64,000 bases of DNA, from positions 6,216,501-6,280,500 of the forward strand of contig NC_015312.1 in assembly GCF_000196675.2 (NCBI RefSeq). The letters are read 5' to 3'. Positions 17,147-24,393 of this stretch are shown in pieces. The notes beneath the pieces were generated by a model. The model saw nothing but the letters and a program-made list of their open reading frames with translations, did no database searches and had not been told where the DNA came from. Source of the DNA: Pseudonocardia benzenivorans CB1190 (GTDB lineage: Bacteria > Actinomycetota > Actinomycetes > Mycobacteriales > Pseudonocardiaceae). Position 1 is the stretch's first letter, and the number at the start of each line of letters is the position of its first letter. Made by a program: the position numbers and the translations under genes.

Positions 17147-17563
17147 GTGGCCCGCTGGAACCCCGCGCACGTCGCGCTGCGCACGACGGCAGGCGCCTTC
17201 ATCCTCAACACGGGGATCGGCAAGTGGAAGGGTGACGAGAAGACCGCGGCCGGCGTCCACGGAATGGCGAAGGGGACCTACCCGTTCCTCGACGCCGTCG
17301 CCCCGCAGCCGTTCCTCAAGGCGCTGGCCGCCGGTGAGATCACCCTCGGCGCCGCGCTCCTGACCCCGTTCGTCCCTGCCGCCGTCGTCGGCGCCGGGCT
17401 CACGGGTTTCGCCGCGAGCCTGCTCGGGCTCTACCTCGGTACCCCCGGGATGCACGACAAGCTGCGTCCGACGCAGCAGGGCAACGCGATCGCGAAGGAC
17501 GTCTGGCTGCTCGGCATGGGCGCCGCCCTGCTCGCCGACGGCTTGCGCCGCAAGCGGTCCTGA
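17147..17563 (+). CDS. Small membrane protein, DoxX-like in layout
   Basis: 138 aa. Start GTG 17147 with GGGAGG 5 nt upstream; the longer TTG start at 17120 lies in the palindrome and is unlikely. Hydrophobic segments occur around residues 55-75, 78-100 and 115-135; the N-terminal ALRTTAGAFILNTGIGKWKGDE is conserved-looking, and the pattern of a short amphipathic start followed by three to four helices resembles DoxX/DoxD-type proteins. Function unknown. Monocistronic, convergent with a 76-aa gene 9 nt away. Confidence 0.7.
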   Translation: MARWNPAHVALRTTAGAFILNTGIGKWKGDEKTAAGVHGMAKGTYPFLDAVAPQPFLKALAAGEITLGAALLTPFVPAAVVGAGLTGFAASLLGLYLGTPGMHDKLRPTQQGNAIAKDVWLLGMGAALLADGLRRKRS

Positions 17564-17572
17564 CCGGGTCGG

Positions 17573-17803
17573 TCAGTCGCGCTCGCCGCGCACGGTCAGC
17601 ATCACGCGCATGACGTGCTCGACCGCGGACGCGAACACGGGGCCGCGCAGCTCGTCGCGGGACGCGAGCGCGTTCGACGCGAACTCCAGCATCGCGTCCG
17701 GGCCCGCACGCCGCACGACGAGCGCGGCGACCTCCTCGATGTCGAGGTCCGGGTTGTCGAGGCGCGCCAGCGCGAACTCCACGACAAGCTGATCGTCGGT
17801 CAC
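17573..17803 (-). CDS. Small acidic hypothetical protein, 76 aa
   Basis: GTG start at 17803 preceded by GGAGGGGGAGG, strong support for translation. The protein is helical and acidic (MTDDQLVVEFALARLDNPDLDIEEVAALVVRR), without cysteines, membrane segments or a signal. I do not recognise the family. It lies between the membrane protein and heme oxygenase genes, divergent from the latter, so its promoter region neighbours the iron box at 17869. Confidence 0.68.
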   Translation of the reverse strand: MTDDQLVVEFALARLDNPDLDIEEVAALVVRRAGPDAMLEFASNALASRDELRGPVFASAVEHVMRVMLTVRGERD

Positions 17804-17868
17804 ACGTTCCTCCCCCTCCAGTCTCCCGGATCCACTCCCGCAGCGCGAGATCCTCTGGCGTCGCCCAG

Positions 17869-17887
17869 TTAGGTGCCCCTAATCTGA
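17869..17887 (+). promoter_or_regulatory. IdeR/DtxR-like iron box at the heme oxygenase promoter
   Basis: TTAGGTGCCCCTAATCTGA matches 13 of 19 positions of the IdeR/DtxR consensus (TTAGGTTAGGCTAACCTAA), including the conserved TTAGG and CTAA arms. TAATCT inside it is a plausible -10, so metal-loaded repressor would block transcription. The downstream gene releases iron from heme, the expected target. Confidence 0.65.
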
Positions 17888-17915
17888 ACGAACCCGACGG
17901 GGAGGGACACATCGC

Positions 17916-18590
17916 ATGACGTCCGACAGCGCCGAGCCGGTGACCTTGGCCCGACGGCTCCGTGAAGGCACCGCGGCCGTCCACGACCGCGCGCACGGCT
18001 CCCGCTTCATGTCCGCCCTGCTCGGCGGCGAGCTGCCCGTCGAGGACTACGCGGCGTTGGCCGGCCAGCTCTGGCACGTCTACGACGCGCTCGAGAGGGC
18101 GGGCGACGCGCTGGCCGACGAGCCGGCCGCGGCACCGTTCCGTCGCGAGGAGCTGCGCCGGGCACCCGCGCTCGCGGCCGACCTGCACCACCTCCTGGGA
18201 GCGGGCTGGCCTGCGGAGTGCACGCCGCTGCCGGCGACCCGGACCTACGTCGCCGCGCTGCGGACGATCGCCGCCGACCGCTGGGTGGGCGGCTGGGTCG
18301 CCCACCACTACACCCGTTACCTGGGCGACCTCGCGGGCGGCCAGGTGGTGCGCGCCCTGCTGCGCACCAGGTACGGGCTGGTCGACGACGGCGCGCGCTT
18401 CTACGCCTTCGACGCCATCCCCAGTGTTCCGGCGTTCCGCAAGCAGTACCGGGCCGCACTCGACGCGACGCCGTTCGACGAGGCCGAGCAGCGCAGGGTC
18501 GTCGACGAGGCGGTACGGGCGTTCGACCTCAACATCGCGCTGCTCGACGAGCTCGACCCGCTCACGGGCGACGACCGCATCCCGGCCTGA
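17916..18590 (+). CDS. Biliverdin-producing heme oxygenase
   Basis: 224 aa. The proximal heme ligand region is LREGTAAVHDRAHGSRFM (His23), and the distal helix reads AHHYTRYLGDLAGGQVV (residues 129-144) with the conserved Gly-rich bend and Asp138 that orders the active-site water. It should convert heme to biliverdin, CO and free iron with an external electron donor. Start ATG 17916, with GGGGAGGG upstream. The iron box ahead of it implies expression under iron starvation, as with HmuO in Corynebacterium. No heme transporter genes are adjacent. Confidence 0.93.
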   Translation: MTSDSAEPVTLARRLREGTAAVHDRAHGSRFMSALLGGELPVEDYAALAGQLWHVYDALERAGDALADEPAAAPFRREELRRAPALAADLHHLLGAGWPAECTPLPATRTYVAALRTIAADRWVGGWVAHHYTRYLGDLAGGQVVRALLRTRYGLVDDGARFYAFDAIPSVPAFRKQYRAALDATPFDEAEQRRVVDEAVRAFDLNIALLDELDPLTGDDRIPA

Positions 18591-18603
18591 CCCGGTCCCG
18601 CGC

Positions 18604-19506
18604 TCACCCGGCGGGCGCCCCGGCCCTCCGCGCGGACCGGCCGGCGATCGCGTGCACCACGGCGGCCATGTCGTCGCCTCCGTGCCCGGCCGCGACGGTC
18701 TCCGCGAACAGCGCGGCCGTCGCGTCGAGCAGCGGTGCCGCGATCCCGGCGCCGCGGGCGGCGTCGCCGACGAGCCGGCAGATGCCCAGCACGTCGGCGG
18801 CCGCGGCCTGCGGCGCGAGGTCGTCACGGACGATCTTGGCCGCCTTGATCCGGGAGACGTCGCTGGCCATCGGCCCGGAGTCGAGCACCTGAACGACGGT
18901 GTCGAGGTCGAGGTCGTGCCGCCGCGCGAAGTGCAGCGCCTCGGCCAGGCCGGTCACCATCGTGATCAGGAAGAGGTTCACCGCGAGCTTGGTCAGCTGG
19001 GCCGCGGGCACCGGCCCGCAGTCGACGACCTCGCGGCACATCGGGGCGAGCAGCGGGCGGACGCGGGCGCGGTCGTCGTCGGCACCGGCCAGCATCGCGA
19101 CGAGCGCGCCCTGCTCGGCGGGCACCCGGGAACCCGACACCGGCGCCTCGACGTGCCGGCCGCCCGCGGCCCGGACGTCGTCGCCGAGCGCGCGCGAGTA
19201 CTCCGGCGAGGTCGTGCCCAGCACGACGACGAGGCGGTCGCGGACCATCGTCGCGAACGCCGGTGTGCCGCGGCCGAGCGCGGCGTCGACGGCGTCGCCG
19301 TCGGACAGCATCAGCAGCACGACGGGGCAGCGCGCGAACACCTCGGCCGGGTCGGCGGCGACGGTCGCACCGGCGGCGCGAAGCGGCGCCGCCCGCGCCG
19401 GCGTGCGGTTCCAGACGACGAGCGGCGTCCCGGCCCGCGCGAGCCGCAGCGCCATCGGCGTGCCCATCAGCCCCAGCCCGACGAAGCCCAGCGGATCGAC
19501 GGCCAC
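18604..19506 (-). CDS. NAD(P)-dependent beta-hydroxyacid dehydrogenase (HIBADH family)
   Basis: 300 aa. N-terminal Rossmann motif FVGLGLMGTPMALRLARAG (GxGxMG), the middle APVSGSRVPAEQGALVAMLAG segment (family substrate motif with conserved Ser-Gly), the catalytic Lys in AQLTKLAVNLFL, and a helical C-terminal domain. Relatives reduce or oxidise 3-hydroxyisobutyrate, tartronate semialdehyde or imines. GTG start at 19506 lies 1 nt after the GNAT stop, so it is the second gene of a two-gene operon under the palindromes at 19977-20043. Substrate unknown. Confidence 0.88.
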   Translation of the reverse strand: MAVDPLGFVGLGLMGTPMALRLARAGTPLVVWNRTPARAAPLRAAGATVAADPAEVFARCPVVLLMLSDGDAVDAALGRGTPAFATMVRDRLVVVLGTTSPEYSRALGDDVRAAGGRHVEAPVSGSRVPAEQGALVAMLAGADDDRARVRPLLAPMCREVVDCGPVPAAQLTKLAVNLFLITMVTGLAEALHFARRHDLDLDTVVQVLDSGPMASDVSRIKAAKIVRDDLAPQAAAADVLGICRLVGDAARGAGIAAPLLDATAALFAETVAAGHGGDDMAAVVHAIAGRSARRAGAPAG

Positions 19507-19507
19507 G

Positions 19508-19990
19508 TCAGGCCACCGCCGTGGTCGGGACCTCGATCGCGTAGGTGAGCTGGCCGACCGACATGCCGGCGAGCCGGGGCCGCCCGAGCCGCTGCGCGCG
19601 AAGGAACCCCAACCCGGCGCGGTTCTCCGGCCGGATCGTGGCCTCGACGGTCCAGCCCTGCCAGCGCGGGTCGGCGAGCGTCGTCGCGAACAGGCCGGTG
19701 GCCACACCGCGGCGCTGCAGGTCGTCGGCGACGAGCAGCGCCACGTCGACGATGCCGGGCCGGACGACGGCGAGGTTGAGCAGGCCGGCCACGCGCCCGT
19801 CGGTCCACGCGGCCAGGGCGACGGCGCCGCCCAGCAGGTAGCGCGGATAGCGGTCGAGCACGTCCTCGGGCGCGAGCCGATGCCGGCTGGCGAACCGTTC
19901 CCCGAGCGACTCGGGCGAGCAGGACCGCACGAGCGCCGCCACCGCGGCCGGAGTGGCGGGCAGGTGGCACGCCGTCATGACAGTCGTCAT
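19508..19990 (-). CDS. GNAT family N-acetyltransferase
   Basis: 160 aa. The acetyl-CoA-binding region is DVALLVADDLQRRGVATGLFATTLADPRW (Q/RxxGxG/A form), preceded by a beta strand AGLLNLAVVRPG and followed by VEATIRPENRAGLGFLRAQRLGRP. Start taken as ATG 19990, which lies within an ATGAC palindrome; ATG 19978 is an alternative. No ribosome site precedes either, so the message may be leaderless. It heads an operon with the downstream dehydrogenase. Acceptor substrate cannot be predicted. Confidence 0.83.
   Translation of the reverse strand: MTTVMTACHLPATPAAVAALVRSCSPESLGERFASRHRLAPEDVLDRYPRYLLGGAVALAAWTDGRVAGLLNLAVVRPGIVDVALLVADDLQRRGVATGLFATTLADPRWQGWTVEATIRPENRAGLGFLRAQRLGRPRLAGMSVGQLTYAIEVPTTAVA
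19977..19990. promoter_or_regulatory. TetR operator copy 1 (ATGACAGTCGTCAT)
   Basis: ATGAC-AGTC-GTCAT, with exact 5-nt arms, overlaps the GNAT start codon. Same motif as 20030-20043 and 21504-21517. Confidence 0.65.
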
Positions 19991-20029
19991 AGCGAACGGT
20001 TCTACCCTCCAGCGGCCGGGCCCGGCATC

Positions 20030-20043
20030 ATGACAGTCGTCAT
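20030..20043. promoter_or_regulatory. TetR operator copy 2 (ATGACAGTCGTCAT)
   Basis: Identical to the copy at 19977, centre-to-centre 53 nt away, and 31 nt before the start of the SCO6745-family gene. It probably covers that gene's promoter. Confidence 0.65.
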
Positions 20044-20073
20044 AGCAGTGGAATTGCGCCGAACGGAGGACGG

Positions 20074-20937
20074 ATGGCCTACGCACGCCGGATGTGGACG
20101 CACGTCGAGCCGATCCACGACGTCACGTACTTCGCGCCCGAGGCCCGCGCCGCGGCCGACGCGATCGGGATGCGCGGGTACTGGATGGGCTACGCCGCGC
20201 AGCGGGTCGCGCCGCTGGGAGCGGTCGGCCCCGAGATCGCCACTGCCGCGTTCTTCGGCTTCCGCCGCGACCGGCTCGCCCGCGCCCTGCCCGACGCCTG
20301 GGCCCACACCGACCCGCGGACGGCGCTGGCCGCCCGGCTCGCGGGCGTCGACGCCGCGCTGCGCCGGCTCTGGGGCGACGACGTCGTGGCCGGTCCCGAG
20401 GTCGCCGAGGCCGCCGAGCTGGCGTGGACCGCGGCCATGGCCGCCGACACCGCGGGGCGCGTCCTCGCAGCGGCGAACCAGGCGCTCCCCCGGCCGGACG
20501 CGCCCCACCTCGCGCTCTGGCAGGCGACGACGACACTGCGGGAGCATCGCGGCGACGGCCACATCGCGGTGCTGGTGGCCCGCGGGATCGGGCCGCTGGC
20601 GTCGCACCTGCTGAAGGTCGCCGCGGGCGAGTCCGACGGCGAGGGCCTGCGCCTGGGCCGGATGTTCGCCCCCGAGGCGTGGCAGGACGGGCTCGCCGGG
20701 CTGCGCGCGGCCGGCATCGTCGACACCGACGACACCCTCACCGCCGCGGGCCGCGCACTGCACGAGGAGATCGAGGCGGCCACGGACACCGCGGCCGAGA
20801 GCCCGTGGACCGCGCTGGGCGCCGACGCGACCGCCCGCCTCGACGCGCTCCTCACACCCCTCACCGGCCGGATCCTGAGCAGCGGGATGCTCCCCGACCC
20901 GAACCCCGTCGGGCTGCCGGTCAGCGGGTCGGTGTAG
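20074..20937 (+). CDS. SCO6745 family protein
   Basis: 287 aa, starting ATG 20074 after CGGAGGA. The opening ARRMWTHVEPIHDVTYFAPEARAAADAIGMRGYWMGYAAQRVAPLG and the following PEIATAAFFGFRRDRLARALPDAW are the hallmarks of this actinobacterial family, which has a helical N-terminal part and a winged-helix-like C-terminal region (LGRMFAPEAWQDGLAGLRAAGIVDTDDTLTAAGRALHEEIE). No enzymatic role is established. It diverges from the GNAT operon over a spacer with two TetR-type palindromes and overlaps the tetR 3' end by 17 nt. Confidence 0.85.
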   Translation: MAYARRMWTHVEPIHDVTYFAPEARAAADAIGMRGYWMGYAAQRVAPLGAVGPEIATAAFFGFRRDRLARALPDAWAHTDPRTALAARLAGVDAALRRLWGDDVVAGPEVAEAAELAWTAAMAADTAGRVLAAANQALPRPDAPHLALWQATTTLREHRGDGHIAVLVARGIGPLASHLLKVAAGESDGEGLRLGRMFAPEAWQDGLAGLRAAGIVDTDDTLTAAGRALHEEIEAATDTAAESPWTALGADATARLDALLTPLTGRILSSGMLPDPNPVGLPVSGSV

Positions 20938-21517
20938 CGCCGAGCAGCAGGTCGAGCTCGGCCTGCACGGCGTCGAGGGCGCTCTCGTCGCGCCACGCCC
21001 GGCCCACCACGACGGCGCCCTCGACCGCGCAGACGACCATCATCGCCAGCCGCGGCGCGCGGTCCTCGTCGATGCCGCCGCGACCCAGTGCCCGGGTCAG
21101 CGGGTCGAGCCACTGCCCGAACGCGGCACGGGCGGCATCGGCCAGCCCGGCGTCCTCCCAGACGGCGTCGGCCACCCCGGCGACGATGGGGCAGCCGCCG
21201 CGGAAGTCGGTGATCGCGAGGACCTCGCGGAACCGGTCGACGACGCCACGGACGACGGCCGCGGCGTCGGGCGGCGGGTCCTGCTCCAGGCTCGCGCGCA
21301 ACGGCCGGGCGGCCCGCTCCGCCATCCACGCCATCGCCTCGGCGACGAGCTCGTGCTTGCCGCCGGGGAAGTAGTGCTGCAGGGAACCGCGCGGCGCCCC
21401 GGCGTGCGCGACGATCTCGCGCATCCCGGTGGCACCGACGCCGCGTTCGCGGAAGAGGAGCGCGGCGCTGCGCACCGTGCGCTCCCGAGGGCTGCGTTCT
21501 GCCATGACGACCGTCAT
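20921..21517 (-). CDS. TetR family regulator
   Basis: 198 aa from ATG 21517, or 194 from ATG 21505. The HTH reads RTVRSAALLFRERGVGATGMREIVAHAGAPRGSLQHYFPGGKHELVAEA, typical TetR; the C-terminal domain has the LmrA/YxaF-type look (GGCPIVAGVADA). An ATGAC-GACC-GTCAT palindrome overlaps its start codon, and two similar ones lie in the GNAT/SCO6745 spacer 1.5 kb away, so it probably represses itself and both neighbours. No ribosome site is seen; TATCAT at the start codon could be a -10 of a near-leaderless transcript. Confidence 0.9.
   Translation of the reverse strand: MTVVMAERSPRERTVRSAALLFRERGVGATGMREIVAHAGAPRGSLQHYFPGGKHELVAEAMAWMAERAARPLRASLEQDPPPDAAAVVRGVVDRFREVLAITDFRGGCPIVAGVADAVWEDAGLADAARAAFGQWLDPLTRALGRGGIDEDRAPRLAMMVVCAVEGAVVVGRAWRDESALDAVQAELDLLLGATPTR
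21504..21517. promoter_or_regulatory. TetR operator copy 3 (ATGACGACCGTCAT)
   Basis: ATGAC-GACC-GTCAT on the tetR start codon, same arms as the two copies at 19977 and 20030. Fits autorepression. Confidence 0.65.
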
Positions 21518-21543
21518 GATAGGTCGCTCGGCAACCTGCCGGG

Positions 21544-21951
21544 TCAGGCCTCGTGCAGCGCCGCGAAGTGCGGGTTCGTCATGACGCCGAGCACGTTGCC
21601 GAACGGGTCGACCACCGACGCCGTGACGAACCCCGATCCGCGCGGCGTGACGGGCTCGTACTCCGTCGCGCCCAGCTCCAGCAGGCGCGCGACGGCCGCC
21701 TCCAGGTCGTCGACGTGCCAGAACACGACCGCGCCGCCCGGGGCCGCCGACGCACCGGCCGGCGCCCAGCGCCGGTCGACGAAGCCGAGCTCGTCCTCGT
21801 CGTCGCCGATGCGGAACTCGATGTAGGCGGGCGGCTGCGGGGCCGGCGGGAACGCGAAGTAGGGCTCGACGCCGAGCAGCTCGGTGTACCAGGCGCGGGC
21901 GGCGGCGAGATCGTCGGTGTAGAAGCTGACGGTGCTGAGTCCTCGGAACAT
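21544..21951 (-). CDS. VOC (glyoxalase/bleomycin-resistance fold) protein
   Basis: 135 aa, one full VOC module pair: FRGLSTVSFYTDDLAAARAWYTELLGVEPYF at the N-terminus and VVFWHVDDLEAAVARLLELGATEYEP then ASVVDPFGNVLGVMTNP at the C-terminus. These folds bind a metal and act on small electrophiles or as resistance proteins. Start ATG 21951, without an obvious ribosome site. It diverges from the WYL regulator across a spacer holding a 23-bp palindrome, so it is that regulator's likely target. Confidence 0.87.
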   Translation of the reverse strand: MFRGLSTVSFYTDDLAAARAWYTELLGVEPYFAFPPAPQPPAYIEFRIGDDEDELGFVDRRWAPAGASAAPGGAVVFWHVDDLEAAVARLLELGATEYEPVTPRGSGFVTASVVDPFGNVLGVMTNPHFAALHEA

Positions 21952-21971
21952 GGGAGCATCGTGCCGAGGTG

Positions 21972-21994
21972 AAGTGCTCACCGAGTGAGCACTT
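21972..21994. promoter_or_regulatory. 23-bp perfect palindrome between VOC and WYL-regulator genes
   Basis: Arms AAGTGCTCAC and GTGAGCACTT are exact complements separated by CGA. It lies 20 nt from each start codon region (21951 minus, 22015 plus), the expected place for an operator of the divergent WYL regulator. Confidence 0.7.
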
Positions 21995-22014
21995 TTCGGA
22001 GGAGAATCCGGCGT

Positions 22015-23016
22015 GTGCGCGCCGACCGCCTCGTGGCCACCCTGCTGCTCATGCAGGCCCGTGGCCGGGTCACCGCCGCGCAGGTCGCCGCGGAGCTGGA
22101 GATCTCGGTCGCGACGGCCCGCCGCGACCTCGAAGCGCTGTCGGCAGCCGGGGTGCCCGTCTACCCGCAGCCCGGACGTGGCGGGGGCTGGTCGCTCGTC
22201 GGCGGGGCGCGCACCGACCTGACCGGTCTCACCGCCGGCGAGGCGACGGCGCTGTTCGCGCTGGCCGGGCCGGGTGCGGCCGTGGCGCCGGCGGCCCGGT
22301 CGGCGCTGCGCAAGCTCGTCGGGGCACTGCCCGACACCTTCCGGGCCGACGCCGAGGCCGCCGCGGACGCGGTCGTCGTCGATCCCGCCCGGTGGGGACG
22401 CCACGACCGCGACCGGCCCGCGATGGTCGACGCCCTGCAGGACGCGGTGGTGCGGCGGCGTCGGGTGCGGATCGGCTACGCCGACCGCCGGGGGCGCAGG
22501 TCCGAGCGCGTCGTCGACCCGTGGGGGCTCGTCGACAAGGACGGCGACTGGTACCTGGTCGCCGGGACGGTGCAGGGGCGCCGCACCTTCCGCGTCGACC
22601 GGGTCGCCACCGCCGAGGTCACCACCGAGCCGGCCGAGCGGCCCGCCGACCTCGACCTCGCGCGCGAGTGGGAACAGGTCGTCGGCGAGATGGAACGACG
22701 CCGCTCACTGGTCGAGGCCGTCGTGCTCGTGCCCGAGCGGCACGTGACGATCCTGCGCGACCACTTCGGACGCCACCTCACGACGCTCGGCACCGAGGCG
22801 GACGGCCGGGTGCGGGTCCGCGTCGGCGCGCCGATGGCCCTGTCGATCGCGGAGAACCTCGCGGGCTGGGGCGCGGGCGTCGAGGTCGTCGAACCCGGGT
22901 CGGTACGCGCGGAGCTCGCCCGGATCGGCGCCGAGCTCGTCGCCCGCTACGGCGGGGCCGAAGGTCCGCGTCCGCGGCCACCCCGACGACCCGCACCGAC
23001 TTCATCAGGGTACTGA
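22015..23016 (+). CDS. YafY-type HTH/WYL-domain transcriptional regulator
   Basis: 333 aa. Start GTG 22015 with GGAGGAG 10 nt upstream; the upstream GTG at 21985 lies inside the palindrome and is less likely. N-terminal HTH (ADRLVATLLLMQARGRVTAAQVAAELEISVATARRDLEALSAAGVPVYPQPGRGGGWSL), then the WYL domain with GDWYLVAGTVQGRRTFRVDRVATAEV around residues 175-200 and a C-terminal WCX extension. WYL domains sense ligands, often nucleic-acid or metabolite type. The last 20 residues are Pro/Arg-rich. Divergent from the VOC gene, its likely target. Confidence 0.9.
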   Translation: MRADRLVATLLLMQARGRVTAAQVAAELEISVATARRDLEALSAAGVPVYPQPGRGGGWSLVGGARTDLTGLTAGEATALFALAGPGAAVAPAARSALRKLVGALPDTFRADAEAAADAVVVDPARWGRHDRDRPAMVDALQDAVVRRRRVRIGYADRRGRRSERVVDPWGLVDKDGDWYLVAGTVQGRRTFRVDRVATAEVTTEPAERPADLDLAREWEQVVGEMERRRSLVEAVVLVPERHVTILRDHFGRHLTTLGTEADGRVRVRVGAPMALSIAENLAGWGAGVEVVEPGSVRAELARIGAELVARYGGAEGPRPRPPRRPAPTSSGY

Positions 23017-23022
23017 CCGCGT

Positions 23023-24255
23023 TCAGCTCACGACGACACCGCCCTGCAGCACCAGCGCGCGGGCGGCGTCGTCGGCGAGCGCGGTGACGTCGGCGAGCGG
23101 GTCACGGCGCAGGACCAGCACGTCGGCAGCCATCCCGGGGGCCAGCGTGCCGACCTCGCCGTCGATCCCGAGCAGCCGGGCGATGTTGACGGTGATCGAC
23201 TGCAGGGCGGCGCGCGGCGACATGCCGACGAGCTCGACGTAGGTCGCGGGCTCGACGGCGCAGCTGCCCTGCACGAAGTGGGTGAGCCCGGCGTCGCCGC
23301 CCGCGACGATCGGCACGCCCGCGGCCGTGGCCTTCGCGATGCTGGCGACGTGGTGCTCGTGCGTGCGCCGGTGCTGGTCGACGATCACCTGCGGGATGCC
23401 CATCTCCAGCCCGCGCTCGGCGAAGGCGCGGTACATCGACAGCGTGGGCGAGATCGTCAGGCCGTGCTCCACGATCGCGGCCAGCGCGTCGTCCTCCAGG
23501 AACAGCGCGTGCTCGATGCTGGCCACCCCGGCCCGTGCGGCGGTGCGCACCGAGTCCGCGGACTCGGCGTGCGCCACGACGGGCACGCCCTGCCGGACGG
23601 CCTCGTCGACCAGCGCGTGGAACTCGACGTCGGTCAGGCCGCTGCGCTCGGCGGGGCACAGCGGGTTGAAGCCGGTGCCGCTGACGCCGACCTTGATCCA
23701 GTCGACGCCGTCCTTGAGCTGGGTGCGCACGACCGCCGCGGCCTCGTAGGGGCCGACGACCTGCACGGCCAGGCTGTGCGGGTACGGCGCGTGCTCGAAC
23801 AGGTGCGACGGCTGGAAGTCGCCGAGCCCGCCGGGCGCCGACACGATGCGGCCCGCGGCCAGCACCCGCGGCCCGGGCACGTCGCCGCGGCGGATCGCGT
23901 CGCGCACCTCGACGCCGATGTTGGCCCGGCTGCCGACGTCACGGATGGTCGTGAAGCCCTTGCGCAGCAGGAGCGCGGCGTTGTGCACGGCGTCGACGGT
24001 CGCCTGCGGGACCGACTTGCGCAGCTCGATGTCGTAGGGATCGGCCACGTCGCGGTAGACGAGATGGCAGTGCGCGTCCATGAGCCCCGGCATGGCGAAC
24101 CCGCCGTCGAGGTCGACGACGTGGTCGCCGGGCCGGGCCTGCACGTGCGGGCCGCAGTCCTCGATCGTCCCGTCGGAGACGGCGAGCGCACCGGCGACCG
24201 GCGTCAGGTCGTCGCCGGTGAGGAAGGTGCCGTTGGTCAGAACGATGCGTTGCAT
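23023..24255 (-). CDS. Metal-dependent amidohydrolase (imidazolonepropionase/prolidase-like)
   Basis: 410 aa from ATG 24255 after GGGAGG; an antisense frame continues open upstream but is not part of it. Binuclear-metal ligands are complete: His62 and His64 (DAHCH), Lys188 (DWIKVGVSG, carboxylated lysine), His229 (VVAHAES), His249 (SIEHALF) and Asp321 (GGDAGL). This is the amidohydrolase subgroup containing Xaa-Arg/Xaa-Pro dipeptidases and imidazolone hydrolases. Substrate unknown. It is divergent from the LuxR-type regulator over 138 nt that contain a short AT-rich patch near 24310. Confidence 0.9.
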   Translation of the reverse strand: MQRIVLTNGTFLTGDDLTPVAGALAVSDGTIEDCGPHVQARPGDHVVDLDGGFAMPGLMDAHCHLVYRDVADPYDIELRKSVPQATVDAVHNAALLLRKGFTTIRDVGSRANIGVEVRDAIRRGDVPGPRVLAAGRIVSAPGGLGDFQPSHLFEHAPYPHSLAVQVVGPYEAAAVVRTQLKDGVDWIKVGVSGTGFNPLCPAERSGLTDVEFHALVDEAVRQGVPVVAHAESADSVRTAARAGVASIEHALFLEDDALAAIVEHGLTISPTLSMYRAFAERGLEMGIPQVIVDQHRRTHEHHVASIAKATAAGVPIVAGGDAGLTHFVQGSCAVEPATYVELVGMSPRAALQSITVNIARLLGIDGEVGTLAPGMAADVLVLRRDPLADVTALADDAARALVLQGGVVVS

Positions 24256-24393
24256 GCAGTCGCCTCCCGTCGAGGGGCGTCGCCCGCCCGGGTCGTGCGG
24301 ATTTCGCGCCCGTATTGTATGCAAACTTTCGGCGTTGATCGACGGGCCGAACGGCGGTTGTCCGACTCCACGCTCGCTCGCCACACTCGGTGC

